A DNA stretch of 64,000 bases, taken from NCBI RefSeq assembly GCF_000306785.1, contig NC_017955.1, positions 4,092,001 to 4,156,000 on the forward strand, given 5' to 3'. Both the position numbers and the translations under genes were made by a program. The stretch is from Modestobacter italicus (GTDB taxonomy: Bacteria; Actinomycetota; Actinomycetes; Mycobacteriales; Geodermatophilaceae). Numbering within the stretch: the stretch's first letter is position 1; every line of letters begins with the position of its first letter. The notes below the pieces were generated by a model that saw nothing but the letters and a program-made list of their open reading frames with translations, made no database searches and was not told the DNA's origin. This document shows, piece after piece, positions 27,972 through 35,721 of the stretch.

Positions 27972-28495
27972 ACCGGCAGGCTCCCATGCCTCTTCCCCCG
28001 GACTGCGACGCGTCGCTCATGCACCGCCTCGATCACCCGTGCTGCGACTTCAGTTGGATCCTCGTGCTCCCATGCCCGGATGACGAGCCAGCCGGCCGCC
28101 CGCAACTGACGGTCCGTGTCAGCGTCGCGCTCTCGGTTCCGCTTGAGCTTGGGCATCCAGTAGTCGGTATTCGCGCGGGGCATGTTGCCGTGCAGGGGGC
28201 AGTTGTGCCAGAAGCATCCGTCGATGAAGACCGCGACTCGCGCAGGCCCGAACACCAGATCTGCTCGGCGGCGCATGGTCCGGAGCGGTGGGCTGTCGAC
28301 TCGGTACCGGAGGCCCGCGGCATGAAGCAGCTTGCGCACCGCTAGCTCAGGCGCAGTGTCTCGAGCCTGTTGAGCCTGCATCTTCGCTCGGACGACGGAA
28401 CTGCTCGCTCTCGACGACTCTGCCCGGTTGCTACGGGGAACTCTCCGAGATGAGCGGGGACGACCCGCGCGAGCTGCCTCATGGGATGGCGCCAC
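27968..28495 (-). CDS. vsr: Very short patch repair endonuclease (Vsr family)
   Basis: The core matches Vsr: SVVRAKMQAQQARDTAPELAVR at the N-terminus, the catalytic RRRADLVF (Asp), and FIDGCFWHNCPLHG with the metal and active-site His residues, then YWMPKLKRNRERD. Vsr nicks next to T:G mismatches that arise when 5-methylcytosine deaminates, so it normally accompanies a C5-cytosine methyltransferase; one is encoded at 29639-30706. The GTG start at 28495 gives a long basic N-terminal tail; translation could also begin at the Met near residue 39 (28381). It is coupled to the AspBHI-like gene by an ATGA overlap. Confidence 0.88.
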   Translation of the reverse strand: MAPSHEAARAGRPRSSRRVPRSNRAESSRASSSVVRAKMQAQQARDTAPELAVRKLLHAAGLRYRVDSPPLRTMRRRADLVFGPARVAVFIDGCFWHNCPLHGNMPRANTDYWMPKLKRNRERDADTDRQLRAAGWLVIRAWEHEDPTEVAARVIEAVHERRVAVRGKRHGSLPV

Positions 28496-28738
28496 GCAGG
28501 CAGCTTTACACCGATCGCTGGAGGGCTCCCTACCGATCTCGCCTTAGGGCTGTCCATCGCGTCGCCGCGGTCACGTCTCACCCAGTCGCGCAGCAGGAGG
28601 TTGCCGGCCGCAAGCGCCGTGTCGCTATCACATGCCCCCCTGCCCTAGTCGCCAACCCCAACGCACGCACGCCCCGGGCACGCGAAGCAGGCGCGAGACC
28701 TCATCCCCGGACCGCATAGCCCCCGGCGAGGCGTACCA

Positions 28739-29602
28739 GTGGGCAACGACGGCCTCACGTACGGTGTCTCTGTGCCGCATGACATTCTTGCGTGGTTCCG
28801 AGCTCAGTGCGCAACCTATGAGTTTAATGTGGCCGGCGCTCTTCGCCGTGAGGGTCCGGCAAGCACGTGGCCGCTCGTGGCGTCGAACGCTGAAGAACTC
28901 GAGGCGCGCCTGGCCGCGGGCGGGCATCTGCTGCCGCTGCCGAAAGAACCGGCGGCGCTCGCCAACGTGATCGAAGTCGACATCGTGGATTTTCTCCTCG
29001 CGCGACTGCAGCTGCTTCCCGATGCGGAATACCAGCGGGGCAGCGAACGTGGCTATCCTGATCTTGAAGTGGGCGGGCGCGCCTTCGGCGGGGCTTGGCA
29101 CGCTATCGACGTCAAGGTGGCCCAGCGAGCCCGGCGGTCGGCTGCAGCTCGCCCGGGCACCACCGAGCGCACGCAGAGTCGCATCACGCTTTACACCGGG
29201 AACACCTACTTTCGGCACCCCACGCTGCACTGGCCGGGGACTTTCCGACCGTTCGACGACTACCGCAGCCACGCTGACGTGATCGTCATCTACACGCTCA
29301 CCGATTCCGCAAGCCGCGTAGCCGACCTCGAAGTGATCATCCAGGAGCCGTGGCGCGTCGGGAGCTCGAAGCGGTCGTCGACGACGCGGGAGTACATCGG
29401 TGCTGTCGACGGCCTCGATGATCTTCGCGCCGGCCGCGGAGAGTTCGCCACCGCTGAGGACTTCTACCGCTTCTGGCGCAGGTTCCCCTTCCGCACGAGC
29501 CCTGGGGTGCAGCGGATCTACGAACGGCTGGTAGCAGAGCAACGAGCGGAGCTGGAGACACTGCGTGCGGCGCACCCCACCGACCGAGCGGAGCGCGCCT
29601 GA
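28739..29602 (+). CDS. EcoRV-family type II restriction endonuclease
   Basis: The order of motifs follows EcoRV: a Pro-Asp at 107-108 (RGYPDLEV), Asp124-Val-Lys126 (AIDVKVA), then RPFDDYRSHADVIVIYT, VIIQEPWRVGSS, and TAEDFYRFWRRF near the end. The corresponding EcoRV segments are PFDQYIAHW, VFLQDKWVIAG and SEDEFLDYWRNY. It should make a blunt-type PD...DxK cut at a palindromic site. The GTG start at 28739 is uncertain; a second GTG at 28772 would shorten it by 11 residues. A C5-cytosine methyltransferase begins 36 bp downstream, so the pair reads as a restriction-modification unit, although EcoRV itself is paired with an adenine methyltransferase. Confidence 0.78.
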   Translation: MGNDGLTYGVSVPHDILAWFRAQCATYEFNVAGALRREGPASTWPLVASNAEELEARLAAGGHLLPLPKEPAALANVIEVDIVDFLLARLQLLPDAEYQRGSERGYPDLEVGGRAFGGAWHAIDVKVAQRARRSAAARPGTTERTQSRITLYTGNTYFRHPTLHWPGTFRPFDDYRSHADVIVIYTLTDSASRVADLEVIIQEPWRVGSSKRSSTTREYIGAVDGLDDLRAGRGEFATAEDFYRFWRRFPFRTSPGVQRIYERLVAEQRAELETLRAAHPTDRAERA

Positions 29603-29638
29603 GCTGTTCTGTCGTAGGCGCATGGCACCCTCAATGCC

Positions 29639-30706
29639 GTGAGCCACGGTGTTGCCATCAGCCTGTTCTCCGGATGCGGCGGCCTCGACGTTGGGGTCGA
29701 GCAAGCCAACTACGAGGTCCGCGCCGCCGTCGAGTTGAATCAGGACGCAGCCGACTCGCACGAGAAGAACTTCTCGCACCTCGGCGCACCTGTCATCCGA
29801 CGCGACATCCTTGACGTACCGACCCGCGACATCCTCCGTGCGGCCGGCTTGACTGGCCGCGAACGCCCAGACCTACTTATCGGTGGCCCCCCATGCACCC
29901 CCTTCAGTAAGAGCGGGTTCTGGCTCGACTGGAAGCGCGCGGGCCTGGACCCGGACGCCTCACTTCTTCAGGCCTACACCCGGGTGCTCGCGGAGGCGAA
30001 GCCGCGACTGTTTGTCCTGGAGAACGTGTACGCACTCACCTACAACAACAAGGCGTCTCGGCCGGCATTCGACCGGCTGCTCCGAGAGATCGACGACGCC
30101 GGGTACACCTTCACCTGGCGTGTGCTCAACGCCGCCGACTACGGCGTCCCGCAGGCTCGCCCGCGGTTGATCATCGTTGGTGCACCGAAGAGCCGTCGAA
30201 AGACGCCACTGCTACCTGAACCCACGCACACCGGCAAGTGGGAGCGCCGCTCGACCGGCTCCGCCGAAGGGCTCCCCCACGTCTCGGCGGGTAAGGCGCT
30301 GGCCGGGCTCATCACCGAGCCGGAGCCGAGCGAGATCGTCGGCGGCCAATTCGGCCACCTGCTCCCGGGCGTCCCTCCCGGGGACAACTATCTCTTCTAC
30401 ACGGCGGAGCGTGGGCACCCCGACCCGCTGTTCAAGTGGCGCAGCCGGTTCTGGTCCTTCCTCCTCAAGCTCGACCCGGAACGCCCCGCTCCGACAATCC
30501 AGGCACAGCCCGGCCCATACGTCGGCCCCTTCCACTGGGAAAACCGCCGGCTGCGCGTGGCAGAGATGAAGCGGCTGTTCGGCTACCCTGACGACTTCCA
30601 CCTCGTTGGGAGCCGCAACTCCGCACAGGCGCAGCTCGGCAACAGCGTGCCGCCGCCCCTCGCCCGCCAGGTCGTCGAAGCTCTACACACTTCAACCTCG
30701 TCCTGA
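29639..30706 (+). CDS. DNA (cytosine-5-)-methyltransferase, Dcm family
   Basis: All the canonical C5-methyltransferase motifs are in order: SAM-binding LFSGCGGLDVG at 9-19, catalytic GGPPCTPFS with Cys86, ENV at 128-130, and the C-terminal QLGNSVPPPLA. The target recognition region lies roughly at 190-300. The 355-residue length is typical for a single-specificity enzyme. The start is GTG 29639. It follows the EcoRV-like nuclease and probably protects host DNA from it; it may also act as the DruM methyltransferase of the nearby Druantia-like operon. A pair of hairpins follows the stop codon. Confidence 0.93.
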   Translation: MSHGVAISLFSGCGGLDVGVEQANYEVRAAVELNQDAADSHEKNFSHLGAPVIRRDILDVPTRDILRAAGLTGRERPDLLIGGPPCTPFSKSGFWLDWKRAGLDPDASLLQAYTRVLAEAKPRLFVLENVYALTYNNKASRPAFDRLLREIDDAGYTFTWRVLNAADYGVPQARPRLIIVGAPKSRRKTPLLPEPTHTGKWERRSTGSAEGLPHVSAGKALAGLITEPEPSEIVGGQFGHLLPGVPPGDNYLFYTAERGHPDPLFKWRSRFWSFLLKLDPERPAPTIQAQPGPYVGPFHWENRRLRVAEMKRLFGYPDDFHLVGSRNSAQAQLGNSVPPPLARQVVEALHTSTSS

Positions 30707-30719
30707 AATCGGTATTCAA

Positions 30720-30759
30720 CCCCGCTAACCTGATTGCGGGGCGCGACCTAGAGGTCGCG
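30720..30759 (+). terminator. Tandem hairpins after the C5-methyltransferase gene
   Basis: Two stem-loops follow the stop at 30706. CCCCGC/GCGGGG has 6-bp arms and a 10-nt loop (30720-30741). CGCGACCT/AGGTCGCG has 8-bp arms and a 2-nt loop (30742-30759). There is no clear T run, which is common for actinobacterial terminators. Confidence 0.5.
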
Positions 30760-30878
30760 GCCGCGCTATATCGTATTCGCTACGACCGCGATTGAGGTAC
30801 TAAAGCGTTCAGTATCACGGCTGGAGCAACCCATTACCAGCCCCAACCAGGAGGGAACGCGCCACCCAACAGGGGCGT

Positions 30879-32586
30879 CTACAGAGGCAGCTTCCAGATC
30901 TGGTCGTAGGCTCGCTCAGCGAGGAGACGAGTACGCATTACGACCTGCGCCCCCGTCCATTCCTCTACGTCGAGCACGCCGCCAATGTCGTACGAGGATC
31001 CCTCATCGGCGAGAATCCTCTTCTTCTCCGCGAATGCCTTGGATCCGAGTTTCTCGTTGAGAGCCTGATTGACGAGCAGCAGGTTCCCCAACGACGCCAC
31101 CGTCTCGAAAGCCGCACCCCGGCGGAGTTCCGACTGGGGCATAATGTGCTCAATCGCCAGATCATTCGTCGCAGTTGCAGGAGACGCCTCACGAAGGAAG
31201 GCCTCAAGCACGTAGCGGACTAGCTTGCTGTCGCGCGTATGCTCATTTGTGAAAAAGAATCGTTCTTCGAAGGACAGAATGAACTGCTCCCGATCAGGCC
31301 TCCGCGCGATGAGTTTCCCGCGGATCTCCTTGAGAACGTCCGCCCTCGCTTGCTGGTCCGAGCCGGCTGCGTGAAGTTCACGGGCAGCCTTGGCATACAT
31401 CTCTGACACGCCACCACTACTGCGCAGTTGGCTGACAATAGTATGCTGAAAGTGGAACCGCTCCACCACCTGCAGCGTCTTGATCAATTGCGCGGCGCCG
31501 AGTTTTGTCGAGTCCGTCCGGGCTCGCATAATTGAGAGAAGCAGCGGAGCGGGCTGCACGATCCCGAATACGGCAAGAGCCTCGAGACTGCGACGCGCCG
31601 GAATCTCTTCCATGGGCCATATTCTGGAAGTCGGCTCGATGACTGCGCGATACAGCGGGGCATCACGGACGAGCGAGTCGAGATGCGTGCGCGCCTGAGC
31701 CTTCGACTTGATCTTCTTTTTGACTCCCTCTGGGAACAATTTTCGCTCTGCCACATAGTCTTCCTGTGACAGCCACCAGTGCAAGATGAATCGGTTCGGA
31801 TCGACACGCCTTCGGGTATCGCTCGCCTCAAGTTCATTGCGCATCTTGTCCCACTTAGTGCGGGAGGTGTCTGCCGCCGAGTTCCCAGTACCACGCAAGC
31901 GATTTAGAAGGTGGTTCTTCAGCAGATCGACGACCTCTAGGTCCTTACCGCGACTATTCAAAGTCTCGAAGATCACGTAAGCGTCATCTTCATTACTGTG
32001 CTCGATCCAGATTACGCGCAGCCCAAGAAGCCGGTCCCGAAGCTCAAGTAGCCAATCGAGAGGGCTCTGTCGCTTATCAACCTCTTCTGCCACGCGGCGG
32101 GCCAGGGCATCGAGCGCCTTAGAGAGAGCCACCTCTTCCTCGGTGGCTGGCTGGACTGTGGGGTCGGGGGGGGTATCTGAATATCGCCTGGCCGAGGAAC
32201 GGTGATGCCACTTCAGTTTGAAGCGTAAATTGGCGTTCGTTATTCCGGTTCGCTTTCTCAAGATATCTGTGCACGCCCTCCGCAAGGTTTCGCTCTCCCA
32301 GTGCCGAGAACTGATCACGGAGGACTGCAAAAAGTATGGAGATCGTGGTTATCCGCTGCTGACCGTCCACCAGGCGACGTATCGGACTGCTCGGCTCTCG
32401 CCAGGCAACCATCGGCCCGATAAAGTAACCAATATCGTTGTCATAAACGACATCCCGCCAGAAATCGTCGAGGTTCGACGCATCCCAACTATACGGTCGC
32501 TGAAATCGCGGAATGACGTAATAGTCGGCACCTACAAAGAGTTCTTCGATGGTGCGCTTGTCGGGCTGGAAGTCAATCTCGGGCAC
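30879..32586 (-). pseudogene. GmrSD-type DUF262/DUF1524 modification-dependent nuclease, frameshifted in a G8/C8 tract
   Basis: Two overlapping minus-strand frames make one gene. The 5' part (32586 down to about 32166) has the DUF262 motifs IPRFQRPYSWD and VDGQQRITTISIL. The 3' part (to 30879) has the DUF1524 HNH-type motif AIEHIMPQSELRRG and GNLLLVNQALN. They join in the run of eight G on the plus strand at 32166-32173. Deleting one base gives a smooth ...AIFRYPPDPTVQPATEEE... reading. GmrSD-like enzymes cut glucosylated hydroxymethylcytosine DNA of phages. The gene is lower in GC than its neighbours. It may be a real pseudogene, a phase-variable switch or a sequencing error. Confidence 0.8.
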
Positions 32587-32979
32587 TGGTCCTCCAAACA
32601 GTGGTACGCCACCTCGCGTTTATCGACCTATGTGCAAAACTGGCAAACCGTCCTCGACTGCGCCAAACAAATGCGCAGACAGAATTCCGGCGTCGCAATT
32701 GATTTTCGCACACACGCGCAACGCGTCGCGCATGATTCGACGGACACAGCGCACGTCTTGCCGTGGGCGGTCATCCGCCGACGACGTCACCCTAGTATCC
32801 CTGCGCGAACTCGCGGATCGGCGCATCGACTATCTCCGCCTCGGGGCGCTCGGAGGGCACTTCGCGGTCTGCCGCAACTGATCGGCCGCGAGGCCGTGGC
32901 TGCACTCCACCTCGTCTCCCTCGGGTGACAAGCTCGGTCCGCTGGTCCGGCTTCACGCGCACGCGACCGAAGAGACAGC
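32587..32979. other. Intergenic stretch between the GmrSD-like gene and the NERD gene
   Basis: About 390 bp between divergent genes. It should hold promoters for both, and a GGAGGA site precedes the GTG start at 32586 on the minus strand. I see no convincing small gene, repeat or RNA in it. Confidence 0.4.
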
Positions 32980-33657
32980 GTGGGCTCCCTTCGCGATCGA
33001 CGTCGCTACGGCGCACTTCGGCTACCGGTGGACCGTCGCCGTCACGAGCGCGTCTCCTGGCTCGACACCGACCTGCGGACCCGCCGAAAGACGCTGCTGC
33101 GCAGCCGCTGGAAGGACCTCGCCGTCATCCTGGTGGCGCTGGCTGCGTCCGCCCTCGGGATGTGCGTGACGGTGCGCCACTCCCCTCTGCTCCTGGGCCT
33201 CGTCCTCGGCGTCTACCTCGGTGCCATCGCCGTCTCGACAGTCGTCTTCCTGTCCGTCGTCGACGGGAGCTTCCACCCACGCCTCGGCCGACTGGTCGAG
33301 CGCAGCATCGGCACGAATCTCCGTCGGATCCCTGGGATCTATGGCGTGATCAGCGACGTCTCGTTCGAGCACGTGAACGTCGACCACGTCGTCCTGACGT
33401 CGGACGGCTGCCTGGCGATCGAGGTCAAGAGTTCGTTCTCCCGGCGCCAGGACCTCGCCAAGGTCCCCGACCTCGCCGGCAAGGTGTCACAGGCGCGGGA
33501 CGGTGCGCAGCGGGTGCAGCGGCTGCTCCGCAGCCGGGGCGTCGACCTGGCGGTGAGACCTGTCCTCCTGTTCACCGGCCCCGGGGCGCCTTTCATGCCC
33601 CCCGTCGTCCAGTACGACGACGTGACCATCACCGGCTTCACCGATCCGGCAGTCTAA
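32980..33657 (+). CDS. NERD domain protein with two membrane helices, truncated by an in-frame stop
   Basis: A basic N-terminal region is followed by two hydrophobic segments (about 48-65 and 69-93), then a nuclease-related NERD domain: SIGTNLRRIPGIYGVISDVSF, HVVLTSDGCLAIEVKSS with Glu-Val-Lys as the putative catalytic pair, and LLFTGPGAPF. The frame stops at TAA 33655-33657 but then stays open for 56 more codons to TAG 33823, with plausible coding sequence (DLDTARRAADALLANRKQRT) like the usual NERD C-terminus. A nonsense mutation has therefore probably cut off the tail. The GTG start is uncertain. The role is unknown, likely DNA processing at the membrane. Confidence 0.6.
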   Translation: MGSLRDRRRYGALRLPVDRRRHERVSWLDTDLRTRRKTLLRSRWKDLAVILVALAASALGMCVTVRHSPLLLGLVLGVYLGAIAVSTVVFLSVVDGSFHPRLGRLVERSIGTNLRRIPGIYGVISDVSFEHVNVDHVVLTSDGCLAIEVKSSFSRRQDLAKVPDLAGKVSQARDGAQRVQRLLRSRGVDLAVRPVLLFTGPGAPFMPPVVQYDDVTITGFTDPAV

Positions 33658-33992
33658 GTCGCGGGGGCTGCGGGCGACCCGCTCGACCTCGACACGGCTC
33701 GCCGCGCGGCGGACGCGCTGTTGGCCAACCGCAAGCAGCGCACCGCGTACGAGCAGTCTCGTCTCGCACGACGGGTTGCACGGCGGCAACGCTCGTCCGT
33801 GGGCACGTTGCGTTTGAACGGGTAGTCCCGGCTGGCGTCTCCCCCTTCCGATGGGGACGCCGCCCCACCGCCCGGCCGAGGTCCGACCGGCTCGGACCGC
33901 ATCGGTTACGGTGGTGTTACGTCCTGAACCAGTTCGTGTGCAACTACCTGCTGTTGGAGCAAGGCGGCACGCCTGATCCGCCAGCAGAGGTC

Positions 33993-35246
33993 ATGTTCCA
34001 CACGCGCTCATCGAGCTACGAGCTCATCCGGCACGCCGGGCCGTCCTACTTCCCGCTCGCCTTCATCGCCCGTCTCCCCTTCGCGATGATGACCGTCGGC
34101 GTCCTCACCCTCGTCGTCGCCGAGCGCGGCTCGGTCACCCTCGGCGGGCTCAACTCCGCCGCCGCCGGCATCGGCACCGCCCTCGCCGGTCCGCTTCTCG
34201 GCGCCGCCGCCGACCGGCTGGGCCAGCGCCGGGTCCTCGTCCCGGTCGGCCTGGTCAACGCCGTCCTGCTCGGGGCGTTCGTCCTCGTCGTCAAGAGCGC
34301 CACCCCGGACCTCGTGCTGCTCGCGATGTCGGTGCTCATCGGCGCCTCCGCGCCGCAGATCGCGCCGATGTCCCGCACCCGGCTGGTCGCCCTCATCAGG
34401 CGGAAGATCCGCCCCGCGGACCGCGAACAGGTGCTCAGCTCGACCATGGCCTACGAGTCGGCCGCCGACGAGACCGTGTTCATCGTCGGCCCCTTCCTCG
34501 TGGGGCTCCTCGCCACCGCCATCGCGCCCTGGCTGGCCATCGCCGGCGCCTCCGCGCTGACCTTCGTCTTCGTCACCCGCTTCGCCCTGCACCCCACCGG
34601 CCGGCTCGACCCCGGCACGCGGGACGACAAGCGCCAGCAAGCCCCCGCCCGGGAGCTCGCCCGCTATCCGCTGCTCACCGTTGTCGCCGGCGCGCTCGGC
34701 GTCGGCCTCTTCTTCGGCGCCACCCTCACCTCACTCACCGGCTTCCTCGCCGTCGACGGCGACGGTGACCGGGCCGGCCTGCTCTACGGCGTCATGGGCA
34801 TCGGGTCGGCCGCGCTCGCCCTTGGCTCCGCTGCGTTCCCCGCCCGGTTCAGCCTGCGCACCCGCTGGCTGGTCTTCGGCGCGCTGATGCTCGCCGCTGC
34901 GGTCCTCTACGCCACCGCCCGGTCCGAGCTGACCATCGTCATCGCCCTGGCGGTCCTCGGCTGCGGCATCGGCCCTACCCTCGTCAGCCAGTACAGCCTC
35001 GCCGCGCAGCTCAGCCCGGCCGGTCGCTCGGCGACCACCATGACGATGCTCGGCTCCGCCGTCGTCGTCGGCCAAGCGGTCTCCTCCGCGGTCACCGGCG
35101 CCGTCGTTGACCGGCTCGGCGCGTCCACCGCACTAGTGTTCCCCGCGCTCACCGCGGCCTTCGTCGTTGCCGCCGGCATTGCCCACGTCCTGTCAGCGCG
35201 CACGGCCGCCCTCTCCAATTGCAAGCGGGAGCCCGTGCCGGCCTGA
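33993..35246 (+). CDS. MFS transporter
   Basis: The frame is open far upstream, but ATG 33993 has an AGAGG site 3 nt before it and starts a normal MFS protein of 417 residues with about 12 hydrophobic segments. The motif GAAADRLGQRR near residue 70 is the conserved MFS loop 2-3 signature. A middle cytoplasmic loop (DPGTRDDKRQQAPARELARYP) separates the halves. The substrate is not evident; drug or metabolite efflux is typical. It has no obvious functional link to the defence genes on either side. Confidence 0.85.
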   Translation: MFHTRSSSYELIRHAGPSYFPLAFIARLPFAMMTVGVLTLVVAERGSVTLGGLNSAAAGIGTALAGPLLGAAADRLGQRRVLVPVGLVNAVLLGAFVLVVKSATPDLVLLAMSVLIGASAPQIAPMSRTRLVALIRRKIRPADREQVLSSTMAYESAADETVFIVGPFLVGLLATAIAPWLAIAGASALTFVFVTRFALHPTGRLDPGTRDDKRQQAPARELARYPLLTVVAGALGVGLFFGATLTSLTGFLAVDGDGDRAGLLYGVMGIGSAALALGSAAFPARFSLRTRWLVFGALMLAAAVLYATARSELTIVIALAVLGCGIGPTLVSQYSLAAQLSPAGRSATTMTMLGSAVVVGQAVSSAVTGAVVDRLGASTALVFPALTAAFVVAAGIAHVLSARTAALSNCKREPVPA

Positions 35247-35721
35247 CGCAGGCGAGCGGTCGCCGGACGGTGTGCCACGGTATGTCCCGCCCTCCTCCCC
35301 CCGCAGTGGTGAAACCGGCGATGACAGCAGTCCGTCTGCAGCGCGGCGTCATCCGGAGCCAGCGCGGCGGCAAACTCCTTCGCTGCGCGGATGACGCGAT
35401 TCGCGTGCACGCCGCCGGCGCATCCCAGTGAAGTCCTAGGAGCTATCCGGATAGCCACGGGACTGCCGGCCAAGGCCAAGTCTGTGATCTCAATTGAGGT
35501 GGTCTCAATTCTGGCCCCGGCCTAAGCTCACCGATGTCGCTCGCTTGACGCGTCCACACTCTCAAGACGGCTGAGGCGGCCATCTTGAAACGAAGCCGCT
35601 CATTCCGGACCCCGCTCTCAGGCGGATGGCGGGCAGGCCGAGCGCGAAATTTACGATGAGGCCCACCTCCGACAACTCCACCGGGCGTAGCAACGAGTAG
35701 GGCCCATGTCGCCGCCTGCCC
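35247..35721. other. Convergent intergenic region with a short palindrome
   Basis: This 475-bp gap lies between the 3' ends of the MFS gene and the NACHT gene. It contains the 10-bp palindrome CTCAATTGAG at 35489-35498 and a nearby second copy of TCTCAATT at 35503-35510. No coding frame with good codon use is seen. It may be a junction of inserted DNA. Confidence 0.35.

Noticed and set aside
33655-33657. Recoding of the TAA in the NERD gene
   Set aside because: No SECIS-like hairpin or Sec/Cys context is evident, and TAA is not the recoded codon reported in this lineage.
32925-33992. N-terminal extension of the MFS frame
   Set aside because: It overlaps the NERD gene in another frame, is Arg/Pro-rich and lacks transporter features; ATG 33993 with AGAGG is a better start.
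35219-35431. Small plus-strand frame downstream of the MFS gene
   Set aside because: Arg-rich, no recognisable domain and no ribosome binding site; it overlaps the MFS end.
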